From positions 372,001 through 436,000 of the forward strand of contig JAMAHW010000018.1 in assembly GCA_023627715.1 (NCBI GenBank): a stretch of DNA of 64,000 bases, written 5' to 3'. The stretch comes from Periconia sp. R9002 (Eukaryota; Ascomycota; Dothideomycetes; Pleosporales; Periconiaceae). Below, one piece after another: positions 46,178-58,580 of this stretch. Positions within the stretch are counted from its first letter, which is position 1. Each line of letters starts with the position of its first letter. A program made the position numbers and the translations under genes. The notes below the pieces were generated by a model. It was given only the letters and a program-made list of their open reading frames with translations, made no database searches and had not been told where the DNA came from.

Positions 46178-47690
46178 GATGACTGGTTCTTCTAGGCCAG
46201 AATATTGTATCGAGGAGATTGGGATATGTCGGTATTTCACTGAGGCCAAGAGCTTTTATATAAGGAAGGTGCCAGTGGGCTTTGTGTCACTTTATGTCTT
46301 GGCAAGTTTCGTAGGATCTACAAGAATAGAGATAATACGAACCCCAAAACGACTTTTTCATCAGGACCAACAGATCTGGTTGCTTTTTGTATGTCGGCTT
46401 CGGCTCTATTGCGCCTCTTTGGAAAGACCGTAGCCAATTGCATAAAAGGTATTGACTCGTATCTTCAACCACATCGGTGAAACCGATGTAGTACAAAGCT
46501 TGGCTATTCCCAAAAAGATTACCAGCATCATTGTGGAGATTATGGCATCACAATTGACGAACAGAATCATTTGTAAGTCAGGTAGACGGCGACTCAACAT
46601 GCCACACTCATGGTGATTGGAGCCAAAGCAGATTCGGCACTCTGGGGTTCACGTTAGAACGCAAAAGTGATTTGAACATAATTTGTATGTACATTCAACA
46701 TGGCTTAGGGATATCAAGGGATTAGTAGCATCACACATTTTTATACCTATTTCTCAGAGCATTCCGTACTCGTTTGCTAATGTATTCAACCGCTCTTCAT
46801 TCTCAGTCGTCACCTACATTTGATGCTGTGTAGATCGAACTAGGATCTTGCATAATGCGGGCCGCGATCACTCTAATTTAAGTCCCGTAGATGTCGGCTT
46901 ACCAAAACCTGGTATATACCCCAGATACACATAATGGCTTGCATTATTAATGCAATAGAAGCATCGCATTTGTAAACGGAGGGCGGGGAAATACTATTGA
47001 CGCAATTGAGTGGCGGTATTCCTAAGTTGATCATGCCTAGCAAACGACATATCGTATTTTTCTGTGGCGCGGTCCAACCTGCACCGATTTTTTGGGGGAT
47101 TTTGTTATTAACCTTACCGATTGCGTGCTACGCACCTTGTGGACGTGTCAACGACGATCGGATCGTTATTCCCTAGATCATCTTCAAATGCAAGATTCGA
47201 TTCTCGCTTCGTAATCGCTAGAGTGATGTGCTCCACCAGTACGAGCGGCAGTGTAACCCCCCATCGTTGTGCCATATGCAGGATGAGGAACACGACTCAC
47301 AAGGTCGAAAATTGACACAAAACTGCGTCAAGGTTCAAATTTGATCATGCCCAATGCTTTTGGTTTTACATTTTTCTTTGGCTTCACCAAATATATCTGG
47401 ACAAGAAAATGAATCGGCATTCAAATACTGATGGTCGTCCAAAGAAAGCACTAAACGGTACGTCAAGCCCATGACCGGATTTCATACTGATCTTAATACC
47501 GATATCGTGTATGCGCGAATTGCGCCTCTGTCACACCCTGATAATTTGATTGCCCTAAATGATCTTGTCGCTTTCCATTTAGAATGCCGCTTCCTATCCC
47601 AATACAGCAATTGGCTACATGTATCGTATAAACTCGCCGATGGAGTTGCTCAGCTTCCATTAGCTTTAATATGGCTGAAGTAGTATTTGA
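46178..47690. other. 1.5-kb intergenic region; no gene seen
   Basis: The peroxidase promoter should lie in the left part. Short frames here have no recognisable features. Confidence 0.4.
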
Positions 47691-49293
47691 CTAAGCTTTG
47701 GAAATCTTCCAGCCACCCCGCATCAAGTTGGTCAAGATCTCGGACGGATCGTACTTCGAGCGAATCTGCTCCAGCCTAGCAACATTGGAAGGGTTATAAC
47801 CTTGAAAGATCTTCTGTCCTTTTCCAGCATCATTCAAATACGAGAAAGTGGCTAGAGACCCACTATTCCTCAGAACCATCTCCAATTCTCCCACCGTTTG
47901 ATCAGCAACACTAGCGACGAGAGCGTCATTTGTTTCATCTGTCCAGCTCCAGTTCGCGACAATCCAGAAGTAAGGCGCGCTATTGACGTCGACTCCTTGT
48001 GGGTTACCTCCGTTCTTTCTGCCATGCAAGATGAAGTTCTTTGACACCGGTTGGAATGTGATGGATGCGGTGAGGTTTGCGGACCCACTGAGTCTAGAAT
48101 TGACAATTTGGAGGAACGAATCATGGATTTGGTTGACACCCTCTTGATTCACGCTCATTGAAATAGTTCGGAACTCCTGCCTAAGACCAGTGGGCTGTAA
48201 AGCATCTGTTGCAATTATGTACTCAGCCAACGGCTGTTTCGCATACCCGTCTATTATTGGGGTGAGTCTAGGAGCTGTGAAGTTCTCGAAGACTTGAGGG
48301 CGGTCTATATCGCTATCATAAAACCTTGCAGCTGCATATGCGGTGACATTACTGCTCGGTAATCGTACGATAGTTGGAATGATGGCAGCCTTCGAGTCTT
48401 GCAAGGCGTCCTTTCCGAAATGATAAACGGCGTCAAGATAGCTTTGAGCCAGTATCTCGGGATACTGGGATATTCCCACGTAGACACTAGATGATTTGAT
48501 AGTTCTGTAATCGAAGCGCGTAACAATTGCAAAAGAATTGCCTCCTCCTTTGAGGGCCCAAAAGAGGTCAGCCAAGTCATTACTTCCGGAAGCCTCCACA
48601 ATAGCTCCATTGGAAAGCACGCACTACCCAAGATCAGCATTCACTTCTCCGTGCTGAAGAGCGCTGCCCACCTGGAATTGAACAACATTGTCAGCCCCAA
48701 ACCCGAATTGACTAGAGTAGAACGATATACCCCCACCGAGAGTGAAGCCTGATACACCAACGCCACCTACCCGACCTCCAGCAGCGGCCAAGCCGTAAGG
48801 TGCCAAGAAGGTGTACACGTCACGCCACCTGTTTCCTGCGCCTATAGATACGACCGAACCGTTCTGCGAAAGACTTAGATGGTTTAGACCCGAAGTCGAT
48901 ATTAAAATGCCTTCACCATCGATCCCGTTATAACCTGGGATAGGCATGTGGCCTCCACTGCGGACTGCAAACCGAGTTTGTGTGAGACTCATAAGTTTGA
49001 CAGCGGCAGCGACCTGCTCGGAATTCTCTGGGGCAAAAACGCAAGCGGGGCTTTTCCAAGTGTTTTTTGACCAATACTCTTCTCTAAATTAGAAAGGTTC
49101 AAATAATCGATAATCCCGGACTTTGAGTACCTTCTTGCGTCTCATCAATGTACCTGGAAGAATTTGCAAAGAACGTGATGTTCGTAAACTGAGATTCCAA
49201 GATCGCGCAAGCGGCATGTTGCCCTGTAGAATTCCCTTGCGCATTTGTGACGATTAGCAGGAACGCTGCGAGCGCACATACATACCTAATCAT
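47691..49293 (-). CDS. Secreted FAD-linked oxidase, berberine-bridge-enzyme type
   Basis: Exons 49293-49131, 49078-48672 and 48623-47691 give 1503 nt and 500 aa. A signal peptide (about residues 1-18) precedes the PCMH-type FAD domain: CVFAPENSEQVAAAV, then FAVRSGGHMP with His98 as the site of 8-alpha FAD attachment, then GGVGVSGFTLGGG. Where bicovalent enzymes have a Cys (GxCPTVG), this protein has GVSGFTLGG, so FAD is probably attached through His only. The BBE C-terminal signature is YDPSEILTNLMRGGW. Such enzymes oxidise sugars, alcohols or alkaloid-like molecules and pass electrons to O2, giving H2O2. The first intron's acceptor (AAG, at 49079) was chosen because it alone keeps the frame. 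Confidence 0.9.
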
Positions 49294-51017
49294 TCTTAAT
49301 ACTTAATGTTAGAGGAGTAGAAAGATTAATTGTCGCAAGTCCATAACCTGGATGGTTGCGCGAAGAGGCAGAACCTTGTCCAACCTGGCTGACTGAGCCA
49401 TACCCATGCAACATGAATGGTATGAAATAGCGGGGTTCCCCGCGGTGGTGATAAGCACTGCGTTTGTAAAAACCAATCAAAATGTGTAGGGGCACTACAT
49501 AATCAGCTTCAGATGTGTTCAGAATTTAGACCCCACACGCCCACAGGGTTTCTTTTCACGCATAGTTTTGACAACTCCGGCAATATTCCAAAAATGTTCA
49601 TCACGAGATCGAAGAAAGCTTCGCCTTTGTCGCCGACGTGGTATTTCTTAACCTTTTTCATTCAGCACCTAGGAAAAGACTTGAGAGTTCAAGGCACATC
49701 CTTTCGAGCTGAACTTTGCAGAGATTATTGTATCCTTCAATTCCTTCTTAGACTTAGTTCTAGAGGATAGATGTAACGGGCAAAGGATGTGAAGAACGGT
49801 CTGAATTGCTCATAAAATCTTTGGTGATGTTGGTCTTTTCAACTATAATGGGAAATCAAGAAGCCAAGAATACATGGTTAACATCAAAACTTTCAGTTCC
49901 ACCGTCACTGCGACTAGCTTACTGCTGGAACGCCTTGCATACATTCTTCTTCAGATTCCTTACCCTCTTCGTCTCAAATACCTCTTCAACTCTGTCATAT
50001 GGAGATTACTAATATCAAAAGCGGGTAGGGCATGATGCACTTTAGACTTCTTGCGACAGCTCACGATTCTCCTCTGTTTATATGATCTCTTTGAGACCTA
50101 AGCCTTTGAGAAAAGAATTTTCCCGAAAGAAATAGAGCCTCTCATGTTACTGGCGAAGTTGACAGGTGGCCTCTTTCGCTGTTGAAATGTTACATACTAC
50201 TCTTACGTCTACTTTTGATGAATCAGCAGCTGGAAATCAGGCCTATACCAGAATAATAGCAGAGTTGAGATTCTATGAGCTCATGTAAGGATACGAATCG
50301 ATTCCAACGAAGTGATAGCTGAGTATGGTCCATGTAATGATTTTGCGAAAATTAGCAGATGTTTCCGGAAAGCTTTCTCTGCAATCTGAGCAGAAGTTTG
50401 AGGCACATCACCGGAGCCATGGAATATGCGATGCCTGAAATACCCGCGTCATGGAGCTCTCTTCCGAGTAACAAAGTTGAACAGCTCCTGGCCCACGTCA
50501 TATCAATATTTGATGTTCTATACTCTGCACTTGGCTCATATCTACCACGGGAGAATTTTGCACAAACTTGAAATAACCGCTGCATATTATACTTCAACTA
50601 AGTAAGGATATGTCTGGTGTGTTACTTCGGCATTATTATTTTCCAAGGAAAAATAAGCTTTTTAGTCGGCATCATTGTTCCGCCAATCTAGGCATTACTC
50701 GATGCAATTTGCCAGCCAATCGTTTAATAAATTTTTTCGAAGCTTGGTTCAATGATTTCCACCAGTATATATTCAATCCGCAACGCCTATAGACGGGTTT
50801 TCATTGAGACATAGATTGAAACCCTGTGGCAAGTAGAGTTTACTTCACGAGACTAGGGGATCCATCCTGTGGACTTTGACGGAATAACTTTGACTAGAGG
50901 TCAGACGAGAATTAACAGGTGAAAACTTGGAAGAAGGTTGTGTTTGTTTTCTCGGTCGTACAGGATATGTGTAATAGCGGCATTTGATAAGTCCATTTAC
51001 AAACCAGACGGGGTCTC
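49294..51017. other. 1.7-kb AT-rich intergenic region; no gene seen
   Basis: Frames here are short and overlap on both strands. The frame at 50359-50571 (plus) has ordinary composition (PEIPASWSSLPSNKVEQLL) and might be a gene remnant, but neither strand extends it. Confidence 0.35.
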
Positions 51018-52660
51018 TCATCCACTGGAAGGAGATGTCAAGTGCATTCTGGTCGCCCCTCGAAAATATGCTTCAGCTTCTTGTTCTTGCTCGTCAAACT
51101 CAGCCTCTTGTAGTTGGTTACATCCCCCATCCGCAATCATATCAGCGGGATCTTCTTCCTCCTCTACAAAATCTCTGTCATCGCCATAATTGTCGTCAGA
51201 TTTGAAGTTCTGCAGCCACTCCTCCTTCGTTTGAGATGGCTCATTGTAAACCAAATTCAATCCGTTGGAGGTAAATACCTCATCTCTAACTCTGTCGATG
51301 CGATCCCATGGGTACTCTGTGCTGTCGCCGTAATACCAGAACTCGGGACAAAATTGGATTTTGACCGTTTTGAGCGCAGCTTGAGTGTCGATTGCGGCTT
51401 GTGCAAGACTGCGGAGCCAATCAGCTTCCATTTCTCCAAATGAATCCGGCCCTTCGGGGTGTTGGTCGTAAACGCTAAATTCCCATCGAAAGGTTGTGAC
51501 GCGGGGGCCTAACAAATTTTCAATGTGCGCTTTCGATTTGATATCTTCGTAGTCACTCTGCCATCTCGAGAGGCCGAGATACTCAAGATTAGGGAACAGA
51601 GTAGCGTTGAACAGACGCTTGTTGCCTTCCCTAGAGAGATAGCCTATGCGCACATGCTTGAGGGTATCTCTATGGATAAGTAGCCATGACTCGAACATGG
51701 GATAATCCATCGTATAGTGGTTGTTGTAAAAGCTGTGGAATATGAAGTGTGTGAGAACAGCAGGCCACTGTATGAGTAGTGATGTGACCCTAGCGCTTTC
51801 TTCATAATCGTTCAACTCTAAGGATGTAAACGGGGCAGTGCGGTGTCTCTACATTCGATTACCAAAAGTTTACAAAAAGGAATAGTTTTTTTCCCACTAA
51901 CTCATACACTTACCTCAGGCTCCAACGTTATCTTCGTCTGCTTCCATTCCGAGATTCCATCAATATGAAGAGTTTTCAAATTCGGAAAGCTCAAATTTTC
52001 GACGACGTGCTTCAAGTAAAGACCGAAACCCTCTCTCGCAATGCGCAGATGCTCAATTTGTTTGCAGTTAACCGCGAACTGGTTGAGAATCGCCCAAGTG
52101 GATGCGTTGTAAGTCCTCGTCTCATCGTCTTGAAACCCGCCATGCAGTTGAAGACAGCGAATTCTCGTTAGCCATTCTGGCAATTTGCTGGCCACGATGC
52201 GGTGGTGCGGATTGATACCAACATCGGCTATGTGCAGTTTTACTTGCCTTCATAGTCCACGTTAGGTCCAAAAAGTACCACAGAAGACGCTGGGAAAAAA
52301 CTCCTCGCCGAACATCTTGGAGATGAAAACTGACCTGCAATAAAAATGGAATTGATGATTCTCACTCAACGCATCGCGAAGTCTGAGAAGCTTCTCAGTG
52401 CGAAGCGCGATGGTGTGCTCCCCCGAAAAAGATATCCTTTGAAACAGTAAAGGTTTAACAATGCGTGAAAATCGACGACACACAGTTGCTAAGTTTCGGA
52501 GTCGTAATTTATTCAAGACAGGGAGTTCACGACAGACAGAACATGTGTCGCAATTGTCGCGGTAAAAGTTTGAGCAATATTTATCATCATCCACGGCAGC
52601 AACCTTGATAATTTCAACGAGCAGTTCCTCGGGAAATCCCAGAAGGAACGAGAACCCCAT
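51018..52660 (-). CDS. F-box protein with LRR-like body
   Basis: Exons 52660-52335, 52247-51914 and 51848-51018 give 1491 nt and 496 aa. An F-box-like start, LLGFPEELLVEIIKVAA, is followed by an inserted Cys-rich loop (CDTCSVC) and LRNLATVCRRFSRIVKPLLFQRISF, the second half of the F-box pattern. The rest has irregular Leu-rich units (LTRIRCLQLHGGF, FPNLKTLHIDG, FPNLEYLGLSRW) and a very acidic C-terminus (FVEEEEDPADM). It probably serves as substrate receptor in an SCF ubiquitin ligase; its target is unknown. Fungi of this class carry many such genes. The splice sites were chosen by frame; the first acceptor is GAAG at 52248. Confidence 0.75.
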
Positions 52661-53327
52661 TATAAGCGGAATAGCATGCGTATGGCTGATATAGAAGATG
52701 AGGTGCATAGGACGGTGGGAAGAGAAGAAGTAATGGTCGAAATTCCAGGTCAAGAAGCTGACTTCAACGCTTCTGCTAATCTATCTCAATTCCGAGTATG
52801 AGGTTCTCCTTTTCTAATCTGGTGCTTTGCAATGAAAACTTAGTGCACTCTGAACTGGCGGAATTGGGTGCCTGATCTGACTGTGCCACATTCCGGATAA
52901 AAGTTCCGCCGAGCTGATCACCCTTTCGTCGGCGGCATGCCTCTTGATCTCTGGTAACACCTGATTACAACAATATGCTGTGTCAACAATATTAGCCTTC
53001 TTTCATCAAAATCTGTACGAGCTTTTCACATCATTGATATAAATGACAATACAATGCAGAAGCGAAAATTCATCATTGCTCCAATCTATATACATCGATA
53101 GTCGACTCATTCCTCATGTGAGACACGAGACTGTTTAATCTTTATGGAAGAAGAAGTGATTGAGTGATGAAGCAGTACTATGAAGGTGAAACATATTTAC
53201 AAGAAACCACGTGAATCACGTGAGGAGACGTTCACTCGAAGGGTGTCCATTTTGTCCCAGCTTATGCAATAAGCCAAAACAATCAAGCGAACTGTCTTCA
53301 AGAGAACTTTGCTCAAATGGAATGTGG
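52661..53327. other. Intergenic region; no gene seen
   Basis: The region has the F-box gene promoter at the left and the 3' flank of the esterase at the right. Confidence 0.4.
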
Positions 53328-54304
53328 TTAAGTGAACTGTGTGAAGAACTCCCATGAGTTCGCCGGCGCAAAAGGCGTGCTTGAGCCCTGGTTGACTTGC
53401 GAGGGATTGTGGTCGCCATTGTGGATCACCCAAGTGACGGGATAATCGGCCTGGCAGCCTGTATATTTTGTCTTGACCGAGTTGCCGCCGTTTGGCTGAG
53501 GTTCTGAGCCAAGCTTCTGGCATCCGTTCAAGCCCACAAATTTATCGCGGAGCTGGCGGCCCATGGAAACGTTGAGAACAGAGTCGGAGGTCCCGTGCTG
53601 GCCGTAGTAAGCAACGGGTTTGTTTCCTCCAGCGCAGCCGCTCAACTGTGCGCCTGAGATGACTGCTACTGCACGAATCATCTCCGGACGTGCGCAGGCA
53701 AGAGCGTAGGACATGGCAGCGCCGTATGAAAAGCCAGTGGAGAAGCGAAGGCGGTCGTTAACACACAAATCTGACTCAACGGTCTTGACGAGCTGGTCAA
53801 AGAAGGTGACGTCTTCGCCGTTTGAGTTGGCCCAGCCTTGGTTCAGTCCATCTGGGACCACGAAGATCGCAGTGTTGTTGGAGATGTCCTTGAGGCCGTA
53901 GTATGGGAGGACACCACCCGCATTAGGGTTCTCGCCATTGACGATCTTCTGCGCTGAGCCTCCCCTCTGGTGCCATTCGTAAACAATGCGATAAGGGGTG
54001 TTTTGATCGTAGTTGGGAGGGACCTAAAATCGGGAGTACAAAGTCAGCACTTGAGCTTAACTCAACCACGGATTATACAGTGGGCGATGACTGTTTCAAA
54101 ACACCATATTCCCTGGAGTCTTGATAGGATTTCGTACACGGGAAAACGTACCCAGACGAAGTAGTTGCGTTGCTTGCCGTTGACCGTCATGGTGTATTGC
54201 TTGTTAGTGATGGTTTTGGCCTTGCCGCATCCCGGCGAGTTGGCGGCGATCACAGAAGTGACCGAGGCCAGGAGAAGACAGGCAGAGGTGAAAAGACCGC
54301 GCAT
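53328..54304 (-). CDS. Secreted feruloyl-esterase-like enzyme (CE1 / LpqC type)
   Basis: Exons 54304-54152 and 54023-53328, joined in phase 0, give 849 nt and 282 aa. A signal peptide (about residues 1-20, MRGLFTSACLLLASVTSVIA) leads to SPGCGK. The alpha/beta-hydrolase nucleophile is Ser150 in GFSYGAAMSYAL, the probable acid is Asp198 in GTSD, and the His is in HNGDHNP near residue 256. No carbohydrate-binding module is present. Enzymes of this type cut ferulic or related acids from arabinoxylan or pectin in plant walls. Its single intron (54024-54151) is an introner-like element matching the one at 3821-3940. Family firm; substrate inferred. Confidence 0.9.
54024..54151 (-). repeat. Introner-like intron, copy 2
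   Basis: This 128-nt intron (phase 0) of the esterase gene matches the 120-nt intron at 3821-3940 over almost its whole length, with an 8-9 nt indel near GTCAGC and diverged central bases. The two host genes are unrelated and the intron phases differ, so the likeness cannot come from gene duplication. Confidence 0.75.
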
Positions 54305-55712
54305 ATTGAGAGAATGGTTGTGCAGTGATTGTCTGGGTTGGCCATCTTGGTGAGATGCGGTCAAACAATATATAGTGAAACTTTTCGATATGTTTCTCCT
54401 GGATGTCTCCGATGATGTAAGACCGTTTACTCCAGGTTTTCTCAACTGCCGCTGTGCCCCAGTCTTTTTGATGGAAATCTGCCGATATCCAAATGTTTCT
54501 ACAGGGAGGTGACACGCCGGGTAGTAACAGTTCGGGTAGAGAGTGGACTTGGTGATATACGTAAATTAGCTGTTATGGACAAAGCTTGCAAAAGCACTAC
54601 CTAATTCGTAGATGTTCTAGTTCTCCCGACCTGTCACCATCCGGCGTGTCATGGCCCTGTAGCACGATGAATATAAATGCTACCACGAAGGTCTTGGCGA
54701 TCTTGGCGCAAGTCCACTATAAGCGGTGGCAGTCCATATACTTAGCCGCAACGGGAACCTACAGCTGTCGATCATGGCCATTGACGGACAGCACTCGTGC
54801 ATTTGCGGAACGTTTCAATACGAATGGAGGCCCTGCCCGCCTCGCTTAGTCGAACGTGTCTTTAATTGCAATGCGGGGAACATCCGGGGACTACTTGCAA
54901 GACTTGAAATTAATATGTCCGATGTGGTAATAATACAATTTCTCCGACAGGGCTATGCCTTGGTATGCAGTCTTGGCAGCACAGCGGATGTGGTGCTAAA
55001 ACATCCAACCTATGAACACTGCCTCAGGAAGTGCTCTTACGTATTCCGAGATACTAAACAGGTACTCAGTAACTGCTAGGATTCTCATGGCCCCTATCTT
55101 CATATGGGATTGTTTCAATAAATCTTCCGTTTCACGATCATGTGGTGTATACGCATTTACGAGAATAAATTCAGCAGTGTAGCTGAAAATAATTTCGCAT
55201 TGCCTTTCAGCCGTTTCAATCTATATTTTGATCAAGGGAGTTGAAAATTTTTTGCGCGTATGAAAGAAAGTGTACGCATGAAACGCAAGGCCACATTCAT
55301 GACTCTTGATGTGGAGCGTAGAGAGGAGACCTCCATTTTTCTACAAAATTTTCGTTTTTTGGAAACTTGACAGGAGTTTAGATGAAATGAACTGAGGAGA
55401 GAATAATGGATTGTTTTCAAATGTTTTTCAATAATTTACAAAGCCCTTCCTAATGATATTGAGTTTTGGTGGTTCTCGTGCCGAGGTCTGGATGAGTAAA
55501 TATTCGTCACATGGAGCTCAGACGCCAGGGCAGAGGAACATCCAATCCTGTTTCTTTGGTACCCGAGAAGGACAAATCAGGCAAGAATTGCGACGAAGCA
55601 TTTTCATTAACATTGATTGAATCAAAGTTGTATCATCGCTGTACGTTTGTCCATTCTACCCAGTAAACCAACAGTGCAACCGAACAATTGAATGAAAGTA
55701 CGCTTCTCAGCC
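54305..55712. other. 1.4-kb intergenic region; no gene seen
   Basis: A TATATAG box at about 54369 lies some 65 bp upstream of the esterase start. The rest has short frames without features. Confidence 0.4.
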
Positions 55713-57391
55713 TTACCCAACTAAAGAAGCAGCCAGCATAATCAAGCCCCCAAAGCCATCCATCCCCAAACACCATTCCTCCCAATCCGCAACACACCTA
55801 CCCGACCCAGTCTCCATGAAATGGCCATCGCAAAAAGTCTTCGCGGCCTTAATTTCCAACAACTCTCCATCGTTCGCCATCCCGAATACAGTCTGCAAGC
55901 CGAATTCCTTCTGCGCCTCCATCTTCCACGCCGCTTGCGTGCTGGCCTCCCACAACTCTTTCTTGGCTGGCAGTGGCGCGATGATGAGGTCTGACTGCAG
56001 ATTGCACAACGTCGTTGGGTCGAGGTAGACGAGCATACCTACGATGCGGAAGAGTGCTGAGAGGCGACGACGGGATTCCTCAAAGACCCAGTCTTTCCAG
56101 CCCGTCTTGCCGCCGTAGAGACAGTTAGCGTACGTCGAGTGGCACTGCCAGCCTATTTTGATGACTTTTTGAGTAAGGGCCTAAGGTAGAGAGGTTAGTA
56201 TTAAACGGATAGAATGCGGTAGCTACGGGAACATACGTTCAATGTCGTTAGGATCAAGAAGTCGACGTTGTTCTCCTCTGTTTCGCCTTCGCTCATACGT
56301 ATAAGGAGATACACCGCGAGCGCTTGCATGGCAATGAGAATCTCCCATCTGTTCAACTTCGGACACTACGCATGAAAGGTCAGTTCTCCACTACACACCA
56401 ATAACATGTACAACAACACATACCTCTGCAAGAATGCGTTCACACTCCAAGCTGACGTTCTTCCAGAATAGCTTTCGGCTGCCTTGGACGCCACCACTGA
56501 TCATCCTCACCAGGCCGATGCTGTTTGTCAAAGAATCCAGCGATACCCCTTTAAGATCAAGAGATGCAAATTGCGGATGGATAAAGGGCGGAAGTTTTTC
56601 GTAACGAAGCATCATCAATGCATACGACCTGAGTGTGCGAAGGAGCAGATCGGCGATTCTTCTCTTGCCTTTGTTTAAATCATTTCGGAACATGAGAGAC
56701 CGCGGACTTGCCATCGGTCTTGGAATCCATGTATCGAGTGCTGAAAGGTTCAAATCTTGCCAATTAGCCGAGTGGAATGTACCTGAAGGTACTGATGTGC
56801 TGGAATTAGACATGGAGTCTTCATAACCCTGCAAGTTATCGAAAACAGAGAAGTCTATATCTACGCCGTTCCAGTCCGCTCCAACGTCACTAAGGTCACC
56901 AAAACCCGTCTCAGGAACGATTAGGGCATCTTCCAATGACGGGTGAGTACTGTGATCGAGGTCTAGCATGTGAGGTGCAACCACTAAGGGACTCGAAGAC
57001 ACCACGGGATCAACATCCGCTACAGTGCCAAAAGACTGGCCCTTTGACTGTTTCGTCTTGGCTGCCCTCGTCGGATACTGACAGATCAATCCCTTGGCTA
57101 CGCACCGGGAGCAAGAAGGTCGCTGGTTGTCACAACGCGTCTTATTTGCCGCACAAACGACACAAGATCGAGCCCGAGTAGTACTAGCTCCATTTCTTGA
57201 ACGACAGTAGTACCCGTGTCTCTTCAATGAAGCCGCTAAATGTCTCATTATCAGTGCGAATTCGACATTCGATAGTTACGTAGGAGCTTGGTTGCTTATC
57301 ACAGAGCATCTTCGGAGTAGTACATACGCTTATCGAATGGTTTGTTGCACTGCGGACAGCGGAGGACAGTTTGTACTTCTCCTACCTGCAT
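55713..57391 (-). CDS. Transcription factor with C2H2-like finger plus Zn2Cys6 cluster
   Basis: Exons 57391-57328, 57235-56424, 56365-56237 and 56180-55713 give 1473 nt and 490 aa. The first exon (64 nt) encodes MQVGEVQTVLRCPQCNKPF; joined to exon 2 it completes a finger C12-X2-C15-X12-H28-X3-C32 with LKRHGYYC. A Zn2Cys6 cluster follows at Cys46-Cys73 (C-X2-C-X6-C-X6-C-X2-C-X6-C). This tandem finger plus cluster layout is common in Pezizomycotina regulators with a PF11951-type C-terminal body (here IGWQCHSTYANCLYG and WVFEESRRRLSALFRIV). It is a DNA-binding regulator; targets are unknown. The nearest genes are the esterase (about 1.4 kb) and the SDR (about 1.2 kb). Confidence 0.88.
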
Positions 57392-58580
57392 ATTCAGGTT
57401 TGGTGGGGCAGACTTTCGTAAATTGCTGTGCCGAAAACTCGTGAAAAGGACTCCTGTGTGAAATTCCCGCGATCTTTTACGAGAGGGGCATGTTGTTACG
57501 GGCGTTTATGCTGTTTTGTCAGCATCCGTGCACGTGTTTCGGGCGGAACAAATTGTACGTCCCAAACCGGATTAGCATTTACACCATCAACGCATTGGTA
57601 GCTCACTCGGCATAGCTGCCTTTTGGTGCAGACTGAGCTCGACCAATGAATAACCATCAGCTTAGCCTTTAGCGTTATGAAATCTCTAAGTGTTGGGTTA
57701 CCAATCTACAAAAATGCTTCGTAAGTCTAAGAAACACTGGTGCATATTCATAACTGTATACGAGTATGCCAGTCCACGTCTTTGTGTTCTCTTGCCTGTG
57801 TTGATACCGCGAGTAAACCAATGACAGCGCGATGGTATATCACTTTATTCTATCTCATTTTGATTTACTTTTTTCATTCACTAAATTGAAAGAAGATTAC
57901 GAAGCTGAGTACTACGTAATATCAGCAGATGTAGGATTGATGTTGCAAACGAACTTTATCATCCGAAGGACTCGTTTCTAATGGGGTTTGGTCACTACAG
58001 TCACAGAGAAGATCGAATTTTGAGAATAGTAATTAAATTCAGACATTCAAGCAATTTCACTCTATGTTTCCCTCTAATAAGATAGATGGAAGTGTGGGTC
58101 GGGCTTGATCAAGCGAGGAACAATATCTCTCAAAGAACGCGGCTCTTTCGTAATTCCTCGGAACAGAATTGAACTACAGCGATCTAACGAGGATTGAACG
58201 ACGCAGTCGTTTGTAAGTAAACATACGAGGAAGCACCTAGATAGTAGCATGGTAGCTCCCGAGTATCCCTGATCCTCGCTTGGCTCTAAAACCCCGATTT
58301 ACATTTTGTACTGCAGGTCCTCAGCCTGTGTTTTCGACTTTTGTGTCAATACTAGGCGGTCTAGCATTATGATTACAATTGCGATGATAAATCTCCTTCC
58401 CGTATATGACGTGGTTCAAAAGACATCATTGAGATAGCATAAATAGCAATTGTCTATCCATCCATAGAAAAAACACCGCAAAATCATCAAGCTCACTGTC
58501 AAATTCACCGTCAAACCCGCAATCGAACTTGAAGTAGAAGCTCAACCTCTCCAACCAAGCACACCTCGAAATCAAGAAAA
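57392..58580. other. 1.2-kb divergent intergenic region; no gene seen
   Basis: The region contains the promoters of the regulator at the left and of the SDR gene at the right. A GGTTACCAATC-type CCAAT-like site lies near 57698. Nothing else is supported. Confidence 0.4.

Noticed and set aside
44560..54304. A full secondary-metabolite cluster covering the oxidase, peroxygenase and esterase
   Set aside because: No backbone synthase, P450 or cluster transporter is present; the genes are better explained as separate secreted enzymes.
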